NCBI GenBank assembly: GCA_900469625.1
Contig: UBXV01000038.1
Span: 1 to 64,000 of the forward strand
Length of the DNA: 64,000 nt
Direction of reading: 5' to 3'
Source: Hyphomicrobiales bacterium
Lineage (GTDB): Bacteria; Pseudomonadota; Alphaproteobacteria; Rhizobiales; Rhizobiaceae
Numbering within the stretch: the stretch's first letter is position 1; every line of letters starts with the position of its first letter. Positions 1-8,344 of this stretch are shown here, one piece after another. The notes under the pieces are model-generated. The model was not told the origin of the DNA. It made no database searches and saw only the letters and a list, made by a program, of their open reading frames with translations. The translations under genes were made by a program, and so were the position numbers.

Positions 1-20
1 TCAAATTTGCTCTTTGCCAT
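1..20 (-). CDS. tuf: Elongation factor Tu, first six codons only (truncated by window edge)
   Basis: The first 20 bases read leftward as ATG followed by codons for A-K-S-K-F, the conserved start of bacterial EF-Tu (MAKSKFE...). An AGGA ribosome-binding site lies about nine bases upstream. EF-Tu delivers aminoacyl-tRNA to the ribosome. The gene follows tRNA-Tyr and tRNA-Gly on the same strand, an arrangement known in rhizobia and other bacteria (tRNA-Tyr, tRNA-Gly, tuf), which supports the call despite the tiny fragment. Bases 21 to 292 are the intergenic leader and hold no gene I can support. Confidence 0.8.
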
Positions 21-292
21 GGGTACGTTTCCTGTGGTCAAGTATGATTGATCAGCCGGCGGGGCCGGTTTGTGGAGCCGTTTAAGGGTTTCAAGGGATT
101 TGCGCAAGACTTAATTGCGTGCGCCCGGACCGGCCACGGCGGCCATTTCCCAGCAACATGTAAGAACGGAGCAGCAAAGATACAAGCCGCACCGATTCGC
201 GAATCAGGTTGGGGGGCGAATAACGAACAAACAACGGCTTACGCAAAGCAATTGAAGCATTATGTTAGCAAGAGATGGGAGGCTGGCGCAGC

Positions 293-366
293 TGGAGCGG
301 GTAGCGGGAATCGAACCCGCGTATTCAGCTTGGAAGGCTGCTGCTCTACCATTGAGCTATACCCGC
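293..366 (-). tRNA. tRNA-Gly (anticodon TCC)
   Basis: Read on the minus strand this is a 74-nt tRNA with encoded CCA end. The acceptor stem begins GCGGGTA and pairs with TACCCGC; the T arm contains GGTTCGATTCC and the anticodon loop is CTTCCAA, giving anticodon TCC. It lies 23 bases downstream of tRNA-Tyr and about 270 bases upstream of tuf, probably in one transcript. Confidence 0.97.
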
Positions 367-389
367 GGGCCTTCGATCCAGAAGCAGAA

Positions 390-474
390 TGGTGGAGGGA
401 GTTGGATTTGAACCAACGTAGGCGAAGCCAACGGATTTACAGTCCGTCCCCTTTAACCACTCGGGCATCCCTCC
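390..474 (-). tRNA. tRNA-Tyr (anticodon GTA)
   Basis: An 85-nt class II tRNA on the minus strand with a long variable arm and encoded CCA. The acceptor stem GGAGGGA pairs with TCCCTCC, and the anticodon loop CTGTAAA gives GTA for tyrosine. It is the first recognisable gene of the leftward tRNA-Tyr, tRNA-Gly, tuf series. Confidence 0.97.
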
Positions 475-693
475 ATTATTCTGTCGGGATCAAGTCGACC
501 AAGCATTTGAGATCGTGAGACATCCAGCGATTTGTCGTGGCCGCCTCTCGTTCTGCGGGGGGTATATGACGGCCCGCCTTGCTCCTGTCAACACGCCTCA
601 ACGGAATTTTTTGGGAATTTCTCAGCAGGCTCGTTTTATCCACTGCCATCGAATTCCGTTCCCAGGTCACACGAAGCGCTCTATAAGGCCAGC

Positions 694-1569
694 ATGAGCA
701 AAGATGATATCGGCGACAAGAGCGCCAAGAACACCCATTACGCCACTCTCCGACGCGCCCACCGCGATGCCAAGCGCGAGCGCGGGGAAATCCCGACCCC
801 CAAGCAGGATCGCTGGCGCAAGCAGCCGGGCGACTGGAAGCCGCCGACACTGGCACCGGAACAGGTACTGCTCTACGGCCTTCATACGGTACGCGCGGCA
901 CTCGACAACCCGTCGCGCAAGATCGTTCGCCTGTGCGTCACCCAGAACGCCGCTGCACGGCTCGAACTCGGCGAATTGTCCGAACTCCCCTTCCCGGTCG
1001 AGACCGTAGCGCCGCATGATCTCGACAAGATCCTCGGGCCCGATGCAATCCATCAGGGCGTGATGCTCGAAACCAAACCGCTGCCCCTGCGCAAGCTCGA
1101 AGCGCTCAGCGACTGCCGGCTCATCCTCGTGCTCGACCAGGTCACCGACCCGCACAATGTCGGCGCAATCATGCGTTCTGCCGTCGCGTTCGATGCCGGC
1201 GCCCTGATCACCACCATCCGTCATAGCCCGACCGAATCGGGCGTTCTGGCGAAGTCGGCTTCCGGCGCGCTCGAGATGATCCCGTATATCCAGATCACCA
1301 ATCTGTCCGACACGATCGAGGAACTGCATCGTCTCGGGTTCCACACGATTGGGCTTGATTCGGAGGGACCCGAACCGCTCGAAGGCACGTTTGCCGGAGA
1401 AAAGGTTGCGCTGGTGCTCGGATCGGAGGGCAAGGGCCTTCGCCAGAAGACGCGGTCGACAGTCAAGGCCCTCGCCCGTCTCGACATGCCAGGTGCGATC
1501 AAGTCGCTCAACGTGTCGAACGCGGCGGCGATCGCCATGTATGCGGCCTGGCAGTTCCTGGCCAAGTAA
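694..1569 (+). CDS. rlmB: 23S rRNA (guanosine-2'-O-)-methyltransferase RlmB, TrmH/SpoU family
   Basis: A 291-residue SPOUT-class methyltransferase that would 2'-O-methylate a guanosine of 23S rRNA using S-adenosylmethionine. All three SpoU motifs are present: LDQVTDPHNVGAIMRSA (motif 1, near residue 152), LVLGSEGKGLR (motif 2) and SLNVSNAAAIAMY (motif 3, near the C-terminus), which together form the trefoil-knot SAM site. An N-terminal substrate-binding domain (LLYGLHTVRAAL) precedes them. The frame is open upstream to 532, but the basic N-terminus MSKDDIGDKSAKN at 694 is the likely start. It diverges from the tRNA-Tyr transcript. Confidence 0.93.
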   Translation: MSKDDIGDKSAKNTHYATLRRAHRDAKRERGEIPTPKQDRWRKQPGDWKPPTLAPEQVLLYGLHTVRAALDNPSRKIVRLCVTQNAAARLELGELSELPFPVETVAPHDLDKILGPDAIHQGVMLETKPLPLRKLEALSDCRLILVLDQVTDPHNVGAIMRSAVAFDAGALITTIRHSPTESGVLAKSASGALEMIPYIQITNLSDTIEELHRLGFHTIGLDSEGPEPLEGTFAGEKVALVLGSEGKGLRQKTRSTVKALARLDMPGAIKSLNVSNAAAIAMYAAWQFLAK

Positions 1570-1653
1570 GCCTGGCTGCCGGCGCGGCCAAAGATGGAAA
1601 ACGCTCTCCGGCTTTCTGGAGCTGGAGACGGTCGCCGCGTCTGGTGACAAACT

Positions 1654-1944
1654 TCAGAAACGTTCCGCGGTATCGGCCTTGAGCCATCGGCTCTCGTTGC
1701 TCGCCGTCGGGCAACCGTCACGGAGCTTCTTCCAAGTGGTGACGTTGAGGTTCATCTCGCAGCGCGCGAGATAAGCGTTGCCGTCTACGCGCAGGCAGGC
1801 GGTCTGGCCAAGCTCGTATTTTGAGCCGTCGCGATTGCGGCAGGTGCAGCGCGCGTCGGGCGGAGCCGCAAATCCAGCATCGGCGGCCACCAGCGTGACC
1901 ACCGCAGCGATTATAGCCAAAAGCCTTCCTCGCCTGTCGCTCAT
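1654..1944 (-). CDS. Small secreted cysteine-containing protein, function unknown
   Basis: A 96-residue protein with a clear signal peptide (MSDRRGRLLAIIAAVVTLVA, cleavage probably after AGFAA). The mature part is short and polar with five cysteines, in CTCRNRDG, TACLRV, RCEMN and DGCP, suggesting disulfide bonds in the periplasm. I recognise no family with certainty. The start at 1944 is chosen because the signal peptide begins there; an in-frame ATG at 2004 would add an unlikely N-terminal extension. It is convergent with rlmB (84-bp gap) and transcribed in the same direction as azoR upstream of it. Confidence 0.65.
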   Translation of the reverse strand: MSDRRGRLLAIIAAVVTLVAADAGFAAPPDARCTCRNRDGSKYELGQTACLRVDGNAYLARCEMNLNVTTWKKLRDGCPTASNESRWLKADTAERF

Positions 1945-2035
1945 AAGCACATCATAATACAGATGCACGCATCCGAAAACGGACAATGCCGGCTGCATGC
2001 GCAACCGGCACCGTCCGCAATGGGGCCAACGGCCC

Positions 2036-2065
2036 TTTACCGGATCACGGACGCGATCCGGTAAA
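2036..2065 (-). terminator. Stem-loop downstream of azoR
   Basis: TTTACCGGATC and GATCCGGTAAA form an 11-bp perfect stem around an 8-base loop, directly after the azoR stop. There is no T-run after the stem in the azoR direction, so it may stabilise the 3' end or be a weak terminator. Confidence 0.5.
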
Positions 2066-2073
2066 CTTTGTGA

Positions 2074-2694
2074 TTAGCTGGCCAGGCGAAGGACAGTGCC
2101 TTCGGCAATGGTCTTTTCCGCTTCGGCGATCGCCACCTGCTTGGAGTCGGCGCTGAGGTTCAGGCCCTCGGCGCGGACGAACTCGACGTCAGTGATGCCG
2201 AAGAAACCGAAGACCGTCTTCAGGTAGGCTTCCTGGTGGTCCATCGCCGAGGCAGGGCCTGCGGAGTAGTGACCGCCGCGGGTCGAGGCGACGATGACCT
2301 TCTTGCCCTTGGCCAGGCCTTCCGGGCCGGATTCGGTATAGCGGAAGGTCTTGCCGTTGACGGCCAGACGGTCGATCCAGGCCTTCAGCTGGCTCGGAAT
2401 GGAGAAGTTGTACATCGGCGCGCCGACGACGATCGTATCGGCAGCCAGGAATTCCTCAAGCATCTCGCGGCCGATCTTGACTTCGGCGGCCAGGCTGGCA
2501 TCAACACCTGCAAGATCGGCAGGCGCCATGATCTGGGCACCGGTCAGATGCGGGATCTGGCTGGTGGCGAGATCGCGATAGGTAACCTTGGCATCCGGAC
2601 GATCAGCCTTGATCTGGTTGGCAATGGCAGCCGTCAGGCGACGGGAAACCGAGTGATCACCGAGGATACCGGAATCGATATGAAGGACGTTCAT
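2074..2694 (-). CDS. azoR: FMN-dependent NADH-azoreductase
   Basis: A 206-residue flavodoxin-fold quinone/azo reductase that transfers electrons from NAD(P)H through FMN to quinones or azo compounds, usually as protection against electrophiles. The N-terminus MNVLHIDSGILGDHSVSR holds the phosphate-binding loop of the family; PMYNFSIPSQLKAWIDRLA and STRGGHYS are the other conserved FMN-contact segments. The start at 2694 is favoured over the upstream ATG at 2730, because AAGGTG lies just before it and the family begins here. It is divergent from a LysR-type regulator, and a perfect inverted repeat lies between them. Confidence 0.93.
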   Translation of the reverse strand: MNVLHIDSGILGDHSVSRRLTAAIANQIKADRPDAKVTYRDLATSQIPHLTGAQIMAPADLAGVDASLAAEVKIGREMLEEFLAADTIVVGAPMYNFSIPSQLKAWIDRLAVNGKTFRYTESGPEGLAKGKKVIVASTRGGHYSAGPASAMDHQEAYLKTVFGFFGITDVEFVRAEGLNLSADSKQVAIAEAEKTIAEGTVLRLAS

Positions 2695-2777
2695 GTGAAG
2701 CACCTTTGTGTTGGCGTTGCGGTGGTTCACATATGATTGGAAAACAATCGCGCGATAAGTCGGTGGTTATTTGACAT

Positions 2778-2799
2778 ACTGTTTCCAGATGGAAACAGT
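2778..2799. promoter_or_regulatory. Palindromic operator candidate between azoR and the LysR-type regulator gene
   Basis: ACTGTTTCCA, two bases, then TGGAAACAGT: ten-base arms that match perfectly. A TTGACA hexamer, a good -35 match, ends two bases before it at 2771-2776 on the plus strand. The site is 84 bp upstream of azoR and 18 bp upstream of the chosen regulator start, so a protein bound here could control both. Confidence 0.7.
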
Positions 2800-2817
2800 G
2801 ACACCGGTGATCTGGCG

Positions 2818-3777
2818 ATGGGAGACGACAAGCCGATGCAGGACCTCAACGACCTCGCTCTTTTCGCAGCCGTCGTACGCAACAACGGTTTCAGCGCCGC
2901 CGCACGCGATCTGAACATCCCCAAATCCAAGCTCAGCAAGCACGTGGCGCGCCTGGAAGAGCAGCTTGGCGTCCGGCTGCTGGAGCGCTCGACGCGAAAG
3001 CTGCGCGTCACCGAAATCGGCCAGGTCTTCTACGAGCATTGCCAGAGCCTGCTCGACGGCATCGCCGTGGCGGAAGCGGAAATCGCTGCGGTCAAGGCCG
3101 AGCCGACCGGCACTGTGCGCCTCGCCTGCCCGCTCGGCTTCACGCCGATGCTCGCCGACATCCTGCCCGCCTTCCACCGCCGCTATCCCGGCGTTCGGCT
3201 GCTGATCACCGCCACCAATCGACGGATCGATCTGATCGAGGAGCGCATCGACGTGGCGCTTCGCGCCCGCGATCAACTCGACACCGACAACCAGCTGATC
3301 ATCCGCAGGTTCGGAGAGGTGCGCCAGAGGCTGGCGGCGAGCCCTACCCTGCTCACCCGCCTCGACGACATCACGATCGACAATCTGAGCGAAATGCCGA
3401 CGCTGTCGATGAACGAGAACCACGCCACCGATGTCTGGCGCCTCGTCGATACCGATGGAACGACTACAGAGATTTCGCATCGGCCCCTCATCGGCTGTAG
3501 CGATTTCCTGATTCTCGAGCGCGCCGCCATCGAAGGCATGGGCGTGGCGCTGCTGCCAGACCATATTTGCGAACGCGCCTTTCGCGCCGGCGTGCTCGCC
3601 CCGGTACTGCCGGAGTGGAGTTCGGGCGACGTCGTCGTCCACCTCGTCTTCCCATCGCGCCACGGCATGTTGCCGGCGACCCGCGCCCTCATCGAGTATC
3701 TCGCCGACAACCTTCTGAACGCGATGCAGAAATGCCGCGAAGTTGTTCCAAAGGCAGCCGGATCGTTCGAGATCTGA
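2818..3777 (+). CDS. LysR-family transcriptional regulator, probable regulator of azoR
   Basis: A 319-residue LysR-type regulator. The N-terminal winged helix-turn-helix is plain (DLALFAAVVRNNGFSAAARD, then SKLSKHVARLEEQLGVRLLE), followed by a linker helix and a two-lobed effector domain to the end (GTVRLACPLGFTPMLADILP onward). Position next to azoR and the shared palindrome suggest it responds to quinones or other electrophiles, as is known for some LysR proteins paired with azoreductases or quinone reductases; that role is inference. The start at 2818 has GGTGA seven bases upstream. ATG at 2836 (MQDLNDLALF) is a fair alternative. Translation from the far upstream ATG at 2737 would run through the operator and is unlikely. 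Confidence 0.88.
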   Translation: MGDDKPMQDLNDLALFAAVVRNNGFSAAARDLNIPKSKLSKHVARLEEQLGVRLLERSTRKLRVTEIGQVFYEHCQSLLDGIAVAEAEIAAVKAEPTGTVRLACPLGFTPMLADILPAFHRRYPGVRLLITATNRRIDLIEERIDVALRARDQLDTDNQLIIRRFGEVRQRLAASPTLLTRLDDITIDNLSEMPTLSMNENHATDVWRLVDTDGTTTEISHRPLIGCSDFLILERAAIEGMGVALLPDHICERAFRAGVLAPVLPEWSSGDVVVHLVFPSRHGMLPATRALIEYLADNLLNAMQKCREVVPKAAGSFEI

Positions 3778-3921
3778 ACAAGAGACCGCCTCGCGCCAAC
3801 GGCGCCATCACCACAGCGACATCGGGATCCGGGTTGGATGACTGTCCGCCCAATCGGGCGCACCAAAACCTTGGCCGCAGAGGACAGAGGCTAAATAAAA
3901 CAACGATGTTCCTGGAAAAAG

Positions 3922-3997
3922 TGGTGCCCCCAGAGAGACTCGAACTCCCGACCCTCTGATTACAAATCAGATGCTCTACCAACTGAGCTATAAGGGC
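3922..3997 (-). tRNA. tRNA-Thr (anticodon TGT)
   Basis: A 76-nt tRNA on the minus strand with encoded CCA. The acceptor stem GCCCTTA pairs with TGGGGGC using two G-T pairs; the D arm reads AGCTCAGTTGGTAGAGC, and the anticodon loop ATTTGTAAT gives TGT, threonine. Confidence 0.97.
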
Positions 3998-4156
3998 ACT
4001 TTCTGCCGTGGGAGTTATCATAATCTCACGGCGTGTAAAGCAAAATTGCGAATTGTCCCAATTTTTCAGATGCGTTCGGGGTCACTCCGTGCCAGAAACG
4101 AAGCCTAGGCTCGGCCACCGCGGCGATGCCCAACCTGTTGAACGGACTGAAAATTC

Positions 4157-4930
4157 ATGGCCCGCACGTTCACATCTCTCGCGTTCCTGGCGTCCCCTGC
4201 AGAAGAGGCGCAAAAGGCGGCGGCCGATCTGAAGGCGATCTACGGCGATCATGATGCTGAGAAGGCCGATGTCATCGTTGCACTCGGTGGTGACGGCTTC
4301 ATGCTGCAGACGCTGCATCAGACGATGAACACGGGCAAGCTCGTCTATGGCATGAACCGGGGATCGGTCGGGTTTCTCATGAACCGCTACAGCACCGAGA
4401 ACCTGACGGCGCGGATCTGCAACGCGGTGGAAAATGCCTTTCGCCCACTGGAGATGCAGACCACCGACGGCGACGGCGCGACGTTCAAGGCGCTCGCCAT
4501 CAACGAAGTCTACCTGTTCCGTCAATCCTACCAGGCCGCCAAGCTGCGTGTCGTTATCGACGGCAAGACGCGGCTCGAGGAACTGACCTGCGACGGGTTG
4601 TTGCTGGCGACGCCTGCTGGCTCCACAGCCTACAATCTTTCGGCGCATGGACCGATCCTGCCGCTGGAGGCTCCGCTTCTGGCGCTGACACCCGTCAGCC
4701 CCTTCCGCCCGCGACGGTGGCGCGGCGCCCTGTTGCCCAATCACGTGACGGTCGAGATCGAGATCCTTGAGGCGGACAAGCGGCCGGTCAACGCCGTTGC
4801 CGACCACCAGGAGGTCAAATCGGTCGCCAAAGTGCGGATCGCCGAATCGGAAAAGATGACTGCACGCATCCTGTCCGACCCCGATCATTCCTGGTCCGAC
4901 CGGATCCTTGCCGAGCAGTTTTCCAATTGA
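4157..4930 (+). CDS. nadK: NAD kinase
   Basis: A 257-residue ATP/polyphosphate-NAD kinase that phosphorylates NAD to NADP in the cytoplasm. The GGDG motif of the diacylglycerol-kinase-like fold is at residues 44-47 (VALGGDGFML). The NE-D block (INEVYLFRQ) and the glycine-rich NAD-binding segment TPAGSTAYNLSAHGPIL follow. Length matches alphaproteobacterial NadK, which lacks the longer N-terminus of enteric enzymes. It stands alone between tRNA-Thr and a small secreted protein. Confidence 0.95.
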   Translation: MARTFTSLAFLASPAEEAQKAAADLKAIYGDHDAEKADVIVALGGDGFMLQTLHQTMNTGKLVYGMNRGSVGFLMNRYSTENLTARICNAVENAFRPLEMQTTDGDGATFKALAINEVYLFRQSYQAAKLRVVIDGKTRLEELTCDGLLLATPAGSTAYNLSAHGPILPLEAPLLALTPVSPFRPRRWRGALLPNHVTVEIEILEADKRPVNAVADHQEVKSVAKVRIAESEKMTARILSDPDHSWSDRILAEQFSN

Positions 4931-5043
4931 GCCGACGGCTCCGATACGCGATATGCTATGATTGCGGCGACCACCGGTTGCCCAGCCATGGGTCGATTCC
5001 ACAACAAGCACCGCCTCGCGGTTCGAACGGGAAATCAGTAGCG

Positions 5044-5553
5044 ATGCACAAGCCACTCATCCTTGCGCTTCTTCTCGCCTTTAACGGCGCGAGCGCCCAT
5101 GCCGAGGATGCAAACGTGGTTTCGCCCCAAGTGACCTTCGTCACCAGCACCGGCTACTGGGAAGAAAGCGGCGATCCGCTTTCCGGGCTGGATCCCAACA
5201 GCGCGCAGACGGAGCCACCGTCGGAACCGGGCAATGCCGACGTCGCAAGACGCGGCTACTACAAGCTGATCGCGCTCAGGCAACAGGACGGCACAGCGCA
5301 GATCCACCTGCAGCAGATCGAGGCGACGCCTGCCGGACCGGAGGTCGTCTCCTCGGCCGAACTGGAAGAATTCTCGTCGTTGAAGGCCTATGTGACCGAC
5401 ATTAGGCCGGAAACGTCGACCGGGGTGACCGCGCAGCCCGGCATGTTCGCAACCGTTTATCTCAAAACCGATCCCGCCGCCCGCGAGCCGGAAACCTGGA
5501 CGGTGCTGATCGACGACCTCGGCGACATCAAGGTCGAGCGGGCATCGAACTAG
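5044..5553 (+). CDS. Secreted protein of unknown function
   Basis: A 169-residue protein with an N-terminal signal peptide (MHKPLILALLLAFNGASAHA, cleavage before EDANVV). The mature domain starts VSPQVTFVTSTGYWEES and is rich in polar and acidic residues with beta-strand character, ending WTVLIDDLGDIKVE. No catalytic motif or cysteine pair is evident and I do not recognise the family. The start at 5044 is chosen for the signal peptide; the frame is open further upstream, overlapping the nadK stop. It probably acts in the periplasm. Between its stop and ubiA (5554-5729) I see nothing distinctive. Confidence 0.7.
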   Translation: MHKPLILALLLAFNGASAHAEDANVVSPQVTFVTSTGYWEESGDPLSGLDPNSAQTEPPSEPGNADVARRGYYKLIALRQQDGTAQIHLQQIEATPAGPEVVSSAELEEFSSLKAYVTDIRPETSTGVTAQPGMFATVYLKTDPAAREPETWTVLIDDLGDIKVERASN

Positions 5554-5729
5554 GTTTGGATTGACCGGAGACGTGCGTTTCCATCCCTTAATCACGATCA
5601 TACCGCATGGTCGAGTTTAACGGCTGTTGTCCATGCTTCCGGGGCCACCCGGACGTTCGGCATGGGGGCTATCGGGCAACGGCTGGATTTGGCCGGCAAT
5701 CGACTTGGTGGACCGTCGTTATGCGTCCC

Positions 5730-6680
5730 TCATAAACTTCCGATGAGAGCGGCAACTGCCAGAAGCGCCCCGGTCAGGATGTTCGCCAGAAACAGGCGAT
5801 AGCTGATCTCGGGCCGATCAAGGTCGAAACGCCATGCTTGCCAGGCGAGGTGCGCTGCGATCACCAACATGCCGATGGCATAAAATTTGGACATGCCCAG
5901 CATCCAGCCACCGAGAGACCACGCGGCGAGCGTAAGACCGTAGAACAGGGCGATGAAGGCTTTCCCCCGCGAACCGAACAGGATTGCAGTCGATTTGAGG
6001 CCAAGACGCTGGTCGTCGCGCACATCGACATAGGCGTAGGCCGTATCATAACCGATCTGCCATGCGACGGCCCCAGCCCACATCAGCACAGCGCCCGCCG
6101 GAACGTGTCCGGCGACCTGCGCCCATGCCATCAGCATTCCCCAGTTAAAGGCAGCGCCCAAAATCGCTTGCGGCCAATGGGTAAATCTCTTGCAGAAGGG
6201 ATAAAGAAACACCAGCGGCACGACAGCCACCGCGAGCAGGCGCGTATCGGGCGTTAAGAAGACCAGGAGAGACGCGGCGAGCGCAAGCTGCCCGATCAAG
6301 AAGAGAACGGCCGCAGGCATGCCGACCTCGCCATTCGCAAGAGGGCGAAACCGGGTGCGCTCGACATGCCCGTCGAAATTGCGGTCGGCAATGTCATTGA
6401 TTGTGGAGCCGGCGCTTCGCATCAAAAATGCGCCGAGCGTGAATACCAGAAAATCGCGAATTCCGGGGACGCCATGCGCGGCCTGAAAAAGAGCCGCCCA
6501 ACACGGAAAGAGTGTCAGCCAGACGCCAACTGGCCTGTCCAGCCGCGCGAGACGGGTATAGGGCCGGATCGTTTGTGGCAGCCAACGATCCACCCAGTCG
6601 CCTGGATGAATGTCTGTCAGATCGGGGCGGCTCGCTGCGGCCATGAGGCGGGCAATCCAAATTTGGGGCGGATAACTCAT
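5730..6680 (-). CDS. ubiA: 4-hydroxybenzoate octaprenyltransferase
   Basis: A 316-residue integral membrane prenyltransferase that attaches the polyprenyl tail to 4-hydroxybenzoate in ubiquinone synthesis. Both Asp-rich motifs that bind the Mg-prenyl diphosphate are visible: NDIADRNFDGHVERTRFRPL and DVRDDQRLGLKSTA. Hydrophobic segments (about eight) fill the rest, for example FLVFTLGAFLMRSAGSTI and ILTGALLAVAALIGSL at the C-terminus. The start at 6680 (MSYPPQIW) is chosen for length; ATG at 6644 is possible. It stands alone, convergent with the gene at 5044. Confidence 0.93.
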   Translation of the reverse strand: MSYPPQIWIARLMAAASRPDLTDIHPGDWVDRWLPQTIRPYTRLARLDRPVGVWLTLFPCWAALFQAAHGVPGIRDFLVFTLGAFLMRSAGSTINDIADRNFDGHVERTRFRPLANGEVGMPAAVLFLIGQLALAASLLVFLTPDTRLLAVAVVPLVFLYPFCKRFTHWPQAILGAAFNWGMLMAWAQVAGHVPAGAVLMWAGAVAWQIGYDTAYAYVDVRDDQRLGLKSTAILFGSRGKAFIALFYGLTLAAWSLGGWMLGMSKFYAIGMLVIAAHLAWQAWRFDLDRPEISYRLFLANILTGALLAVAALIGSL

Positions 6681-7028
6681 AAAGCTATCGCAAACGTCTT
6701 CGTTATTAGAGCGGGGGGCCTTTCCGGTAAAGAGCGCAGACTCAGGTAAGCCAGACAAGGACGCCGACGTTCGGCGTGGAGATTGGCGCTCAGGCGACGT
6801 GGAGAACGGGACCTGAACATATGAGTTGGCGCATGCCAGGAGCATGCGCGACAACCGCCAAAACCCGTCGATGCGGCATCATCCGGTTGACCGCATCGTG
6901 ATCTGATAACCGCACGTCCTCGGTTGATAGCGAAGGCGAGGTTCCGGGCAACGTCCGCCTGGTCGACACAGCGCAAGCCATCAACGACTGATGACCTCGA
7001 GCAGAGGTGAAGTCCATGTTGCTAACAA
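6681..7028. other. Intergenic stretch between prfB terminator and ubiA
   Basis: About 350 bases with no convincing gene on either strand; the open frames here lack family resemblance and ribosome-binding sites. It should hold the ubiA promoter. One hairpin is clear at 6829-6849: GCGCATGC, five-base loop, GCATGCGC, with GTTG and CAAC able to extend the base of the stem. Its function is unknown. Confidence 0.5.
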
Positions 7029-7062
7029 GAAAAAGGCCGGATGAGTACATCCGGCCTTTTTC
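7029..7062 (-). terminator. Rho-independent terminator of prfB (bidirectional shape)
   Basis: AAAAAGGCCGGATG, loop AGTA, CATCCGGCCTTTTT: a 14- to 15-bp stem flanked by A- and T-runs, 54 bases beyond the prfB stop in the leftward direction. It would work in both directions. Confidence 0.9.
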
Positions 7063-7115
7063 GTCTGGTATTGGCTGCGCCATGCCGGCAGGCAAAGCGC
7101 CCGCTGCAATCGGTT

Positions 7116-8247
7116 CTAGTTCAAGTCGTCCACAGTCGCATCCGCACCACCGCTGACGCGGTGAGCAAGGGCCGCTTCCATGAACTCGTTCAACTCGCCG
7201 TCGAGCACGTCGCCCGGCGCCGTGCTTTCAACGCCCGTGCGCAGATCCTTGACCAGCTGGTAGGGCTGCAGAACGTAGGAACGGATCTGGTGGCCCCAGC
7301 CGATATCGGTCTTCGATGCCGCCTCGGCGTTGGCCGCGTCTTCGCGCTTCTTCAGCTCCGACTCGTAGAGGCGCGCGCGCAGCATGTCCCAGGCCTTGGC
7401 CCGGTTCTTGTGCTGCGAACGTTCCTGCTGGCACTGCACGACGATGCCCGACGGCATGTGCGTGATGCGCACCGCCGAGTCCGTCGTGTTGACGTGCTGG
7501 CCGCCGGCGCCCGACGAACGATAGGTGTCGATGCGGCAATCGCTCTCGTTGATGTCGATCTGGATCGAGTCATCGACGACGGGGTAAACCCAGATCGAAG
7601 AGAACGACGTGTGGCGACGCGCGTTGCTGTCATAGGGCGAGATCCGCACCAGGCGGTGAACGCCCGATTCGGTCTTCAGCCAGCCATAGGCATTGTGGCC
7701 TTTGACGAGCAAGGTCGCCGACTTGATGCCCGCCTCTTCGCCGTCCTGAATTTCCATCAGTTCGACCTTGTATCCCTGGCGCTCGGACCAGCGGGTGTAC
7801 ATGCGCAACAGCATGTTGGCCCAATCCTGGCTCTCGGTGCCGCCGGCACCCGAATGCACTTCGAGATAGGTGTCGTTCTGATCGGCTTCGCCCGACAGCA
7901 TCGCCTCGACCTGCTTCTTGGCCGCTTCGTTGCGCAGCTCGCGCAGCGCCTGTTCGGCGTCGGCGACGATGGCGGCGTCGCCCTCTTCCTCGCCAAGTTC
8001 GATCAGTTCGATGTTGTCGCGCAGTTGCTGCTCGAAGCGGCGCAGGCCGTTGACGCCATCGTCGAGCTGCTGGCGCTCGCGCATCAGCTTCTGCGCTTCA
8101 GTCGCATCATTCCACAGCGACGGATCTTCCGCCTTGTTGTTCAACCAGTCCAGTCGTCTTACCGCCTGATCCCAGTCAAAGATGCCTCCTCAGCAGGCTT
8201 ATGGCCTGCTTGATTTCGTCGACAATGTTCTCGATTTCGCTGCGCAT
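7116..8247 (-). CDS. prfB: Peptide chain release factor 2, made by programmed +1 frameshift
   Basis: RF2 ends translation at UGA and UAA. The gene is in two frames: ATG at 8247 opens 23 codons that end in CTT TGA at 8181-8176. Skipping the T at 8178 gives a second frame that runs from GAC to the stop at 7116, for 376 residues in all, the normal RF2 size. The second segment begins [11 protein letters not shown], which joins the family N-terminus smoothly. The catalytic GGQ is at residues 248-250 ([14 protein letters not shown]). The stop-codon recognition tripeptide at 203-205 is S-P-Y (RISPYDSN), where enteric RF2 has SPF. The feature spans both segments: 8247-8179 and 8177-7116. mrcA lies upstream on the same strand with a terminator-like hairpin between. 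Confidence 0.97.
8175..8190 (-). promoter_or_regulatory. prfB programmed +1 frameshift site
   Basis: Reading leftward: AGG AGG CAT CTT TGA C. The internal Shine-Dalgarno AGGAGG (8190-8185) is three bases before the CTT slip codon, followed by in-frame TGA and C. This is the same arrangement as the E. coli prfB site (AGG GGG TAT CTT TGA C). When RF2 is scarce the ribosome pauses at TGA and slips, so RF2 controls its own synthesis. Confidence 0.96.
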
Positions 8248-8293
8248 GATCCTGCTTCTTGTGAACCCGAATTAACGTGAGCGTCAAATAGCG

Positions 8294-8325
8294 ATGCCCG
8301 CCGCTGATGTAAAGGCGGCGGGCAT
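8294..8325 (-). terminator. Hairpin between mrcA and prfB
   Basis: ATGCCCGCCGC and GCGGCGGGCAT form an 11-bp GC-rich stem around a 10-base loop, just past the mrcA stop in the leftward direction. No strong T-run follows, so it may attenuate rather than end mrcA transcription. Confidence 0.6.
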
Positions 8326-8344
8326 TGCGAGACGAAGGATAGGC

